Shown in pieces: positions 1-5,507 of a DNA stretch of 5,828 bases. Each line of letters starts with the position of its first letter. Within the stretch, counting starts at the first letter, position 1. The stretch comes from Candidatus Aminicenantota bacterium (GTDB lineage Bacteria > Acidobacteriota > Aminicenantia > Aminicenantales > Aminicenantaceae), in assembly GCA_030607635.1 (NCBI GenBank), contig JAUWJP010000121.1, forward strand, positions 1-5,828. Direction: 5' to 3'. The translations under genes were made by a program, and so were the position numbers. Below the pieces are notes generated by a model, which saw only the letters and a list, made by a program, of their open reading frames with translations, did not search any database and was not told where the DNA came from.

Positions 1-2
1 AT

Positions 3-50
3 ATCAATGAAGAAATTCAGCAAAAGCAAGGGATTATCGGCCCAAGTTGA
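3..50 (+). CDS. possible C-terminal end of an upstream gene
   Basis: The first bases are probably the tail of a gene that starts outside the window. The frame beginning at base 3 reads INEEIQQKQGIIGPS and stops with TGA at 48-50. The frame beginning at base 1 is also open and stops with TAG at 58-60, so the true frame cannot be settled here. The first reading looks slightly more protein-like, but neither is recognisable. The AGGAGGG at 61-67 is not followed by a usable ATG. Confidence 0.25.
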   Translation: MNEEIQQKQGIIGPS

Positions 51-112
51 TAAGGAATAGAGGAGGGAAATTAATATTTTTTCTTGAGTTCTTGCTTGCA
101 TTTAGAAAAGCT

Positions 113-135
113 ACCCATTATCTGGGGTTTTTTTT
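113..135 (+). terminator. weak terminator-like hairpin before the copper operon
   Basis: CCCA (114-117) can pair with TGGG (123-126) around a five-base loop, and a run of eight T (128-135) follows one base later. The T-run is good but the stem is only four pairs, so this is at best a weak intrinsic terminator for the upstream gene. It would insulate the csoR promoter that begins at 149. Confidence 0.3.
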
Positions 136-148
136 AACCAAAAAAAGC

Positions 149-178
149 TTGACATACCATAGGGGGGTATACTATATT
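149..178 (+). promoter_or_regulatory. csoR-copA promoter
   Basis: A perfect sigma-70-type -35 box TTGACA lies at 149-154, and TATATT at 173-178 serves as the -10 box with an 18-base spacer. TATACT at 168-173 is an alternative -10 but would leave only 13 bases of spacing. Transcription should start near 185, which gives csoR a very short leader that holds little more than its ribosome binding site. The spacer is filled by the CsoR-type operator, so a bound repressor would directly block RNA polymerase. Confidence 0.8.
154..170 (+). promoter_or_regulatory. CsoR-type copper operator
   Basis: ATACCATAGGGGGGTAT is an inverted repeat (ATACC at 154-158, GGTAT at 166-170) with a G-tract inside. This matches the pattern known for CsoR operators in front of copper genes, such as copZA in Bacillus. 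It lies immediately upstream of a csoR gene and inside the promoter spacer. By inference apo-CsoR binds here and Cu(I) releases it, so the operon represses itself when copper is low. Confidence 0.8.
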
Positions 179-194
179 ATACATGGAGGTTAGA

Positions 195-479
195 ATGAAA
201 AAGCAAATGACAACTCACTTAGATGAAATCGTTCCTTTGAAAAGAATAGAGGGACAGATTAGGGGTATTCAAAAAATGATCGATGAGAAGAGATACTGCA
301 TAGATATTCTCATGCAGTTATCTTCAGTAGTGGGGGCCATAAAGCGTGTCGAAGAGAATATCCTGAATAGACACCTTAAAGGATGTGTAAAGGGTTCTTT
401 TCTAAAAGGTAATAGAGAGGACAAAGAGGCAAAGATTGATGAAGTGATCGAAGTTTTAAAGAACTTCAGAAAATATTGA
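195..479 (+). CDS. csoR: CsoR, Cu(I)-sensing transcriptional repressor
   Basis: Cytoplasmic DNA-binding repressor of the CsoR/RcnR (DUF156) family, expected to control its own operon with copA. The all-helical family core is clear: LKRIEGQIRGIQKMI near the N-terminus, then RYCIDILMQLSSV, then NRHLKGCV. Counting from the ATG at 195 (94 residues), the metal ligands are Cys35, His60 and Cys64. This Cys-His-Cys set marks Cu(I) sensors and differs from the nickel/cobalt RcnR and formaldehyde FrmR types. Tyr34 before the first Cys and Glu83 in the last helix correspond to the second-shell Tyr and Glu that couple copper binding to DNA release. An in-frame ATG at 183 also exists, but GGAGG at 185-189 is correctly placed for the ATG at 195, and 183 would precede the predicted transcription start. 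copA follows after 22 bases, so the two are co-transcribed. Confidence 0.93.
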   Translation: MKKQMTTHLDEIVPLKRIEGQIRGIQKMIDEKRYCIDILMQLSSVVGAIKRVEENILNRHLKGCVKGSFLKGNREDKEAKIDEVIEVLKNFRKY

Positions 480-501
480 AAGGAAGCTAAAACTTTAAAT
501 A

Positions 502-2946
502 ATGGAAAAAACCAAATCTGAAAGAATCGATATTCCTATCGTGGGGATGAGCTGTGCCAGCTGCGCTGCAACAATCCAACGTGATCTGGCTGGTTTAAAA
601 GGAGTTGAGAAGGCAAATGTCAATTTTGCTACCTCCAAAGCTACTGTTTTATTTCAGCCCCAATTGGTTAAGCCAAAAGATTTTATCTCTTCTGTAAGAA
701 AAAGCGGCTATGAGGTGGGCACTGTATCTTTAGAACTTCCTATTCAAGGTATTGAGTGTGCATCTTGTGTCCAGAAAATAGAGAAAGCTCTTCTTCAAAC
801 CAGAGGAGTGACAAAAGCTGTGGTGAATTTAGCTACAGAGAAGGCCAAGGTTGAATATCTTCCCTCTGAGACGAATTTCGAGGAAATAAAGCGTGCTATA
901 GAATCAACAGGCTACAAGGTCCTTGAACTCGCCCCTTCAGAGGAAGTAGAGGATCCGGAAAGACTCATCCGGGAGAAAGAGTACAAAAAATTGAAAATAA
1001 AGTTTATAGCTGGGTTGGTCCTGGGTCTTTTGATATTTTTGGGTAGTTCCCGCCACTGGTTTCCATGGGTTCCTTCCTTCCTGGGTAATTTTTATGTGCT
1101 CTGGGCGCTTGCTACACCTGTTCAGTTCTGGATTGGGGGGCAATTTTACAAGGGAGCCTGGGGGGCATTCAAACACAGAAACGCTGAAATGAACACTTTG
1201 ATAGCTGTCGGCACTTCAGCCGCTTATCTTTACAGTGTCGCAGCAACGCTCTTTCCTTCTTTCTTTGAAACAGGAGGAATAAAACCCGAGGTCTATTTCG
1301 ACACTTCAGCGCTTATCATCGTTCTGATACTCCTTGGAAGGCTTCTTGAAGCAAGGGCCAAAGGACAGACTTCAGAAGCCATAAAGAAGCTTATGGGACT
1401 AAGTCCTAAAACAGCTCGTGTCATTAGAGAGGAAAAAGAGATTGATATCCCGGTCGAAGAAGTTTTAGTCGGAGATACGATTATTGTCAGGCCAGGGGAG
1501 AAGATTCCGGTCGATGGAATTGTCAAAGACGGAAAGTCAGCGGTCGATGAATCAATGATCACAGGAGAAAGCATTCCAGTAAAAAAGAAAGCAGGGGATG
1601 AAGTCATAGGTGCTACCATTAATAAAACAGGGAGTTTCAAATTCCAGGCAACAAAAGTGGGGAAGGATACAGCTCTTGCTCAGATCATAAAACTTGTCCA
1701 GGACGCCCAAGGCTCTAAAGCTCCCATCCAGAGATTGGCAGATGTCATCTCTGGTTACTTTGTCCCTATTGTTATCTCCATTGCCATTTCTACCTTTGTC
1801 ATCTGGTTTAACTTTGGACCTTTTCCTCCCTTAACCTTTGCTCTATTAACTTTTGTGGCTGTAATGATTATTGCCTGTCCCTGTGCCCTGGGATTGGCCA
1901 CACCAACAGCTGTCATGGTGGGAACTGGCAAAGGAGCTGAGAAAGGAATCCTGATCAAGGGAGGCGAGAGTTTAGAAACAGCCCATAAACTTGATACCAT
2001 AGTTTTTGATAAGACGGGAACTTTAACCAGGGGAGAACCAGAGATTACGGATATAGTCACCCAAAACGATTACTCTGAAGAAGAAATTCTTAAATACGCA
2101 GCCAGTGCTGAGAAGGTTTCTGAACATCCTTTGGCGGAGGCAATCATAAAGAGAGCAAAGGAGAAGAAGATCGAGCTTCATGATCCTAAGAATTTCAATG
2201 CCATTGAAGGTCATGGGATTGGGGCTGTAGTGGATGGGAAAAAAGTTTTCCTGGGGAATCTAAAACTGATGCAAAAGCAGCAAATAGTGGTGAGGAATTT
2301 AGAAGAGAAAGCAGAAGAGCTCGCCGGTGATGGAAAGACGCCGATGTACGTATCCCTTGAAGGCAAGGCAGCTGGATTGATTGCAGTGGCCGATACGTTG
2401 AAAGAGAATTCTTTGCAAGCTGTAGAGAAATTGAAAAAACTTGGATTAGAAGTAATCATGCTTACCGGAGACAACAAGAAAACGGCTGAAGCTATTGCCA
2501 GAAAGGCTGGGATTGATAGGGTGCTCCCAGAAGTTCTGCCCGAGGATAAGGTTCATGAGATAAAGAGCCTTCAATCCGGAGGAAGAAGAGTTGCAATGGT
2601 GGGGGATGGAATAAATGATGCTCCTGCCTTGGCTCAGGCCGATGTGGTAATAGCAATAGGTTCAGGGACGGATGTGGCTATGGAAGCTTCGGATATTACG
2701 TTAATCAAAGGCGACCTGAGGGGAGTTGTTTCCGCCATTGAGCTGAGCAAACGAACGATAAAGATCATAAAGCAGAACCTGTTCTGGGCATTTTTCTACA
2801 ACACTGCAGGCATTCCCCTAGCTGCTGGTGTACTCTATCCTTTTTTTGGGATTCTTTTGAACCCGATTTTTGCCTCAGCAGCCATGGCCTTTAGTTCTGT
2901 CTCGGGTGTTTCCAATTCCTTGAGACTGAGGAGAGTTAAACTTTGA
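502..2946 (+). CDS. copA: CopA, Cu(I)-exporting P1B-type ATPase
   Basis: Inner-membrane pump that uses ATP to export Cu(I) from the cytoplasm; 814 residues, full length for the family. Two N-terminal HMA metal-binding domains carry GMSCASC (Cys18, Cys21) and GIECASC (Cys86, Cys89). Eight membrane segments are visible, roughly at 168-183, 195-213, 232-251, 267-284, 418-436, 445-468, 758-780 and 782-800. The transport site CPC is at 459-461, with the Cu(I)-type YN (766-767) in segment 7 and MAFSS (795-799) in segment 8. Catalytic motifs are TGES (354-357), the phosphorylated Asp503 in DKTGT, the nucleotide-binding His-Pro at 542-543, GHGIG (570-574), TGDN (655-658) and GDGINDAP (701-708). An in-frame stop at 496-498 makes ATG 502 the earliest start. 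The nearest Shine-Dalgarno-like AGGAAG (481-486) is 15 bases away, so initiation may rely on coupling with csoR. Silver could also be a substrate. Confidence 0.97.
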   Translation: MEKTKSERIDIPIVGMSCASCAATIQRDLAGLKGVEKANVNFATSKATVLFQPQLVKPKDFISSVRKSGYEVGTVSLELPIQGIECASCVQKIEKALLQTRGVTKAVVNLATEKAKVEYLPSETNFEEIKRAIESTGYKVLELAPSEEVEDPERLIREKEYKKLKIKFIAGLVLGLLIFLGSSRHWFPWVPSFLGNFYVLWALATPVQFWIGGQFYKGAWGAFKHRNAEMNTLIAVGTSAAYLYSVAATLFPSFFETGGIKPEVYFDTSALIIVLILLGRLLEARAKGQTSEAIKKLMGLSPKTARVIREEKEIDIPVEEVLVGDTIIVRPGEKIPVDGIVKDGKSAVDESMITGESIPVKKKAGDEVIGATINKTGSFKFQATKVGKDTALAQIIKLVQDAQGSKAPIQRLADVISGYFVPIVISIAISTFVIWFNFGPFPPLTFALLTFVAVMIIACPCALGLATPTAVMVGTGKGAEKGILIKGGESLETAHKLDTIVFDKTGTLTRGEPEITDIVTQNDYSEEEILKYAASAEKVSEHPLAEAIIKRAKEKKIELHDPKNFNAIEGHGIGAVVDGKKVFLGNLKLMQKQQIVVRNLEEKAEELAGDGKTPMYVSLEGKAAGLIAVADTLKENSLQAVEKLKKLGLEVIMLTGDNKKTAEAIARKAGIDRVLPEVLPEDKVHEIKSLQSGGRRVAMVGDGINDAPALAQADVVIAIGSGTDVAMEASDITLIKGDLRGVVSAIELSKRTIKIIKQNLFWAFFYNTAGIPLAAGVLYPFFGILLNPIFASAAMAFSSVSGVSNSLRLRRVKL

Positions 2947-2965
2947 TACTGGAAGGAGGTTAAAT

Positions 2966-3115
2966 ATGCCCGCAAAATTGATCGTCACAGTTTTCGGTGT
3001 TTTACTCATAGTCTTAGTTAACTGGTACTTCTTTTTCTCAAGAAGAAAGTCCGCATCAGCGGGTGTTAAAGAGAGAGAAATTCAGGAGGAAAAGATTATT
3101 GTTAAAGGGGGATAA
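2966..3115 (+). pseudogene. truncated membrane-anchored cupredoxin protein (N-terminal remnant)
   Basis: A 49-residue ORF starting 19 bases after the copA stop, with a strong ribosome binding site (GGAGG at 2955-2959). It has one membrane helix (about residues 4-24, rich in Val/Leu and ending in WYFFF), a basic stop-transfer SRRK, then a short polar stretch ending QEEKIIVKGG before TAA. In membrane-anchored cupredoxin-domain proteins found next to CopA ATPases, the same layout (helix, linker, '...VKGGY.P..I.V..G') leads into the copper-binding fold. Here the reading stops right after VKGG, and neither other frame downstream restores a cupredoxin. It therefore looks like an N-terminal stub left by a deletion. 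A genuine small membrane protein serving CopA, by analogy with the small CcoS protein beside CcoI, cannot be excluded. Family identity rests on remembered sequence patterns only. Confidence 0.55.
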
Positions 3116-3148
3116 GATAATATTGAGAAAAGAGGAAAGAGGAGAGGA

Positions 3149-3223
3149 ATGATTTTGGCTCAGAAAAAGAAAAATTTTATAACTCTTTCAATCATAGTTG
3201 CTTCACTCTTAATAGGATTTTAA
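3149..3223 (+). pseudogene. short N-terminal stub with a signal-anchor helix
   Basis: ATG at 3149 is preceded by a purine-rich ribosome binding site (AGGAG at 3140-3144) and opens a 24-residue frame that ends with TAA at 3221-3223. The peptide has a basic start (QKKK) and a hydrophobic run (FITLSIIVASLLIGF), which is the look of a signal peptide or N-terminal anchor of an exported protein. It stops just after the helix, with nothing recognisable downstream in any frame. It may be the broken start of a lost gene or a real tiny membrane peptide. No function is assigned. Confidence 0.35.
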
Positions 3224-3242
3224 CTGGATACATAGAATAGTC

Positions 3243-3272
3243 TTGACAATATCTATCAAATAGGTAAGAATA
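3243..3272 (+). promoter_or_regulatory. promoter-like sequence before the YHS metal-binding gene
   Basis: A perfect TTGACA sits at 3243-3248. The matching -10 is less clear: AAGAAT (3266-3271, 17-base spacer) or TAAGAA (3265-3270) are the best-spaced candidates, and TATAAA (3271-3276) is better in sequence but too far away. The spacer holds a small dyad, CTAT-CAA-ATAG (3253-3263), which could be a regulator site. It does not resemble the CsoR operator at 154-170, so this gene may be expressed separately from csoR-copA. Confidence 0.45.
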
Positions 3273-3299
3273 TAAATTAATTTACTTTTGGAGGAATGA

Positions 3300-3956
3300 A
3301 TGACTAAACATTCAAAAATTTTAGTATTATTTTTGGCATTTTCCTTTGTTTTTGTGTTAGTCGGAATTGCCCAGTTACAAGCCGGAGAGAAAGTTGTTTG
3401 TCCTGGATGCGGTCACGAGATCAAAAAAGCTGATGCAAAGATTACCTATGAATACGAGGGAAAGACTTACTATTTCTGCAGCGAAGGATGCAAAGAGAAG
3501 TTCGTGAAGAACCCCGAAAAGTGTCTCGAGAAAAAAACCGAGATGAAAGCAGTCTATATCTGCCCCATGCACCCTAAAGTAAAGTCATATAAGCCGGGTA
3601 AGTGCCCTGAGTGTGGGATGGAATTAGAGAAGAAGATGATGCCGATGGAACATATGAAAGCTCATATGCACAAAGAAAAGATGATGGACAAAAAGAAGAT
3701 GATACTAAAAGTACACATGGATAAAGAGCATATGGAAATGGAGCATAAAGAAAAAGCCTGCTACCCCATGATGGAAGTGATGAGCCTTAAGGATGTTGAG
3801 ATGAACGTAGAGAATTTAAAAGATGGGATTGCTGTAAAGATTACTTCGAAGAATGCAGATGTTGTGAAGAAACTTCAGGAAATGTCAGTCAAGATGAAAG
3901 AAATGTGCGAAAAGAAAGAAGCCAAAAAAGAGGTCAAAAAAGAAGTCAAAAAATAA
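3300..3956 (+). CDS. exported YHS / heavy-metal-binding protein with Met/His-rich region
   Basis: Predicted exported metal-binding protein of 218 residues, probably for copper. An N-terminal signal peptide (basic MTKHSK, hydrophobic core about 7-24, likely cut after QLQA at 28) sends it across the membrane, and there is no lipobox Cys. Residues about 33-76 form a YHS domain with Cys34-x2-Cys37 and Cys60-x3-Cys64. Residues 87-109 form a heavy-metal-binding motif, CPMH (88-91) with CPECGM (102-107), as seen at the start of many CusB-like and copper ATPase proteins. Residues 107-161 contain fifteen Met and six His, typical of periplasmic copper binders. A conserved-looking segment (about 165-195, DGIAVKITSKNADVVKKLQ) and a Lys/Glu-rich tail with repeated KKEVKK end the protein. 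GGAGG at 3290-3294 fixes the start. Position behind copA supports copper handling outside the cytoplasm. Exact role, chaperone or sponge, is unknown. Confidence 0.85.
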   Translation: MTKHSKILVLFLAFSFVFVLVGIAQLQAGEKVVCPGCGHEIKKADAKITYEYEGKTYYFCSEGCKEKFVKNPEKCLEKKTEMKAVYICPMHPKVKSYKPGKCPECGMELEKKMMPMEHMKAHMHKEKMMDKKKMILKVHMDKEHMEMEHKEKACYPMMEVMSLKDVEMNVENLKDGIAVKITSKNADVVKKLQEMSVKMKEMCEKKEAKKEVKKEVKK

Positions 3957-4011
3957 AAGGTTAGAAAGTAATAGATAAAAACAATTAAAAGAATTATCCC
4001 CCTTGTTTAAT

Positions 4012-4081
4012 GTAGGGGTTTGATTTATCAAACCCACCTTTTTAAATATATCAATAAACTGTATGGATTTGGTTTTTCTTA
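4012..4081 (+). repeat. 70-base tandem direct repeat, copy 1
   Basis: First of two copies offset by exactly 71 bases. It begins GTAGGGGTTTGATTTATC, contains a perfect hairpin, a T-run, then an AT-rich tail with CAATAAACTGTATG and GGTTTTTCTTA. It differs from copy 2 at only three positions, all A/G exchanges. The GTAGGGG...CCC core resembles dispersed REP-like intergenic hairpins, but copy number in the genome cannot be judged here. Confidence 0.9.
4016..4043 (+). terminator. hairpin plus T-run behind the YHS gene (repeat copy 1)
   Basis: GGGTTTGA (4016-4023) pairs perfectly with TCAAACCC (4028-4035) around the loop TTTA, and five T follow at 4039-4043 after ACC. It lies 60 bases behind the stop of the YHS-domain gene and could end that transcript. 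The three-base gap before the short T-run makes termination plausible but not certain; it may equally be a REP-like element. Confidence 0.5.
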
Positions 4082-4082
4082 C

Positions 4083-4152
4083 GTAGGGGTTTGATTTATC
4101 AAACCCGCCTTTTTGAATATATCAATAAACTGTATGAATTTGGTTTTTCTTA
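4083..4152 (+). repeat. 70-base tandem direct repeat, copy 2
   Basis: Second copy, following copy 1 after a single base. It keeps both hairpin arms unchanged; the three differences from copy 1 (G for A after CCC, G for A after the T-run, A for G after GTATG) all lie outside the stem. Unchanged arms would fit selection on the structure or a recent duplication. Confidence 0.9.
4087..4114 (+). terminator. hairpin plus T-run (repeat copy 2)
   Basis: The same eight-pair stem as in copy 1 (4087-4094 with 4099-4106), then GCC and five T at 4110-4114. Together the two copies would act as a tandem terminator for the copper-side genes, or as a pair of mobile hairpin elements. Confidence 0.45.
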
Positions 4153-4157
4153 GATAA

Positions 4158-4183
4158 AAAAGGGGACAGGCTACTTATTCCTT
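4158..4183. repeat. possible dispersed repeat fragment (GGGGACAGGCTACTT-like)
   Basis: AAAAGGGGACAGGCTACTTATTCC resembles, with one gap in certainty, the AAAAAGGGGACAGGCTAC-type motif that recurs around REP-associated IS200-like transposases in varied bacteria. Only one copy lies in this window and no transposase is present, so this rests on recollection of the motif. Confidence 0.3.
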
Positions 4184-4192
4184 TTAAATTAT

Positions 4193-4220
4193 GAGGTTGC
4201 TTCGCTTCGCTCGCAATGCC
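4193..4220. repeat. dispersed TTGCTTCGCTTCGCTCGCAATG-type repeat
   Basis: GAGGTTGCTTCGCTTCGC followed by TCGCAATGCC matches the widespread intergenic repeat known as '...CATTGCGAGCGAAGCGAAGCAA...' from the other strand, found scattered in many unrelated bacterial genomes. TTGC and GCAA at its ends are complementary, giving a small hairpin. It is GC-rich compared with the surrounding AT-rich gap, which suggests an inserted element. Confidence 0.6.
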
Positions 4221-4265
4221 AATAAAATTCGCGATGACAATCAATCTCGTAATGCCAATAAATAA
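4212..4265. repeat. three 18-base degenerate tandem units
   Basis: Three consecutive 18-base units are visible: CGCAATGCCAATAAAATT (4212-4229), CGCGATGACAATCAATCT (4230-4247) and CGTAATGCCAATAAATAA (4248-4265). The shared core is CG-AATGCCAAT-AA. The first unit overlaps the end of the TTGCTTCGC element, so the array probably grew from that repeat's CGCAATGAC end. Confidence 0.65.
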
Positions 4266-4288
4266 TGTTGCGTGTTGGCTTTTTTTTG

Positions 4289-4318
4289 GTATCCTATAGA
4301 TTATTAGTATCCTATAGA
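4289..4318 (+). repeat. 12-base direct repeat upstream of mnmA
   Basis: GTATCCTATAGA occurs at 4289-4300 and again at 4307-4318, six bases apart, ending ten bases before the mnmA start. TATAGA inside each copy could act as a -10 box, but no -35 box is found at the proper distance. It may be a chance duplication or a weak promoter/regulator site. Confidence 0.55.
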
Positions 4319-4328
4319 CAAGAAGAAG

Positions 4329-5444
4329 ATGAAGCAAAAAAAAGTAGTTGTAGCCATGAGCGGGGGAGTGGACTCATCGGTGGCCGCAGCTCTCCTCAAA
4401 GAGCAGGGATATGAAGTCATTGGGATAACGATGAAGCTCTTCTCCCTGCCCAAAGATTATTGCACGTCGGAGGATTTAAGAAGCTGCTGCGGGTGGAAAG
4501 CAACCGAAGATGCCCATCGCGTTGCCATTTCTCTGGGAATCTCGCACTATGTTGTTGATTTTAGAGATCGGTTCGACAAGTGTGTGATTAAAAACTTCTG
4601 TGGGGAATATTCCAAAGGCCGTACTCCCAATCCCTGCATCCGCTGCAATCAATATATTAAATTCGATTTTCTGATGAAAAAGCTCAAAGCGTTTGAAGCA
4701 GATTATTTAGCTACCGGCCACCATGCTCGCGTCGAATACGATACTAGATCAGAGCGGTATCTTCTCAAAAAGGGAAGGGATAAAAAGAAAGATCAGTCTT
4801 ATTTTCTCTATCCTTTAACTCAGGATCAGCTCGCTCGCACGTTGATGCCGATCGGAAATTTCACAAAAGAAAAGGTAAGAGAAAAAGCGCAGAAATTAGG
4901 TCTCTCTGTGGCTCAGAGACATGAAAGCCAGGAGATTTGTTTTGTTCCTGATAATGATTATGTCCGGTTTCTTCGCCAAAGAATTCCTAAAGCTTTCCGC
5001 CCCGGGCCTATCCTAGACCTCAAGAATGAAGTTTTAGGCCGACATAAGGGAATTGCGCATTTTACCATCGGCCAGAGGAAGGGAATGGGAATAGCTGCTT
5101 CCCAACCGCTGTATGTTCTTTCTATGCAGAGTGATTCAAATACAATCGTTGTCGGCCCTTCTGACCAGCTTTATGAAAAGACTCTTTCGGCTGTCCAGGT
5201 GAACTTGATTTCCAAGGCTAAAATAGCAAAGCCGCTGAATGTAAAGGTTAAAATCAGATACAAACACAGGGAAGCGAAAGCCCTTCTCACTTCCTTAGAT
5301 ACAGATCAGATTTTGGTAGAATTCGAGAGACCACAAAGGGCTATCACTCCTGGCCAGGCTGTAGTTTTTTACGATAGGAATGTGGTTGTTGGAGGCGGAA
5401 TCATAGATAAATCAGGAGAAAAAAATCTGGATAAAACAGCTTAA
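4329..5444 (+). CDS. mnmA: MnmA, tRNA-specific 2-thiouridylase
   Basis: Cytoplasmic enzyme that activates U34 of tRNA(Lys), tRNA(Glu) and tRNA(Gln) with ATP and inserts sulfur at C2, taking the sulfur from a cysteine desulfurase relay. At 371 residues it is the usual length. The N-terminal ATP-pyrophosphatase domain has the PP-loop SGGVDSS (11-17), NPCIRCN with the catalytic Cys103, LATGHHAR (127-134) and DQSYFLYPL (155-163). The persulfide-carrying Cys204 is in SQEICFVPD. IGQRKG (247-252) starts the central domain, and the C-terminal barrel ends with PGQAVVFYD and GGGII. Extra Cys at 45, 53 and 54 (RSCCG) fit a subgroup that shares a CCG segment. The only ribosome-site candidate is AGAAGAAG directly abutting the ATG, which is poor, but the start agrees with the family's short lead before SGGVDSS. 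Function is independent of the copper genes. Confidence 0.96.
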   Translation: MKQKKVVVAMSGGVDSSVAAALLKEQGYEVIGITMKLFSLPKDYCTSEDLRSCCGWKATEDAHRVAISLGISHYVVDFRDRFDKCVIKNFCGEYSKGRTPNPCIRCNQYIKFDFLMKKLKAFEADYLATGHHARVEYDTRSERYLLKKGRDKKKDQSYFLYPLTQDQLARTLMPIGNFTKEKVREKAQKLGLSVAQRHESQEICFVPDNDYVRFLRQRIPKAFRPGPILDLKNEVLGRHKGIAHFTIGQRKGMGIAASQPLYVLSMQSDSNTIVVGPSDQLYEKTLSAVQVNLISKAKIAKPLNVKVKIRYKHREAKALLTSLDTDQILVEFERPQRAITPGQAVVFYDRNVVVGGGIIDKSGEKNLDKTA

Positions 5445-5507
5445 GTAGGAAAAAGGAATCCGGGATTAGATCTTTTTATCTAAAATGATTTATAAAGAGA
5501 AAAAATA

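Noticed and set aside
183..194. ATG at 183 as the csoR start (98 residues)
   Set aside because: It overlaps the ribosome binding site GGAGG (185-189) that serves ATG 195 and lies before the predicted transcription start.
937..2477. Several open frames on the minus strand (937-1176, 1293-1640, 1755-2060, 2023-2214, 2211-2477)
   Set aside because: They lie wholly opposite copA, which has every family motif intact, and their products look like reverse-strand translations with low-complexity composition.
3375..3572. Minus-strand open frame of 65 codons
   Set aside because: It is opposite the YHS-domain gene, whose Cys motifs and signal peptide support the + strand.
4012..4265. CRISPR array
   Set aside because: The two 70-base copies are nearly adjacent with no spacer, and the 18-base units are degenerate and contiguous, so there is no repeat-spacer pattern; no cas gene is present.
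4268..4318. mnmA promoter using TTGCGT or TTGGTA with TATAGA
   Set aside because: Both pairings leave 21-base spacers, too long for a standard promoter.
4122..4337. Minus-strand open frame of 71 codons
   Set aside because: It is made of the hairpin repeat tail and the TTGCTTCGC dispersed repeat, whose translation (IASEAKQ-type) commonly appears as a spurious ORF; it has no ribosome site.
5466..5483. Inverted repeat TTAGAT-CTTTTT-ATCTAA as an mnmA terminator
   Set aside because: The stem is six AT-rich pairs and no T-run follows it, so termination is unlikely.
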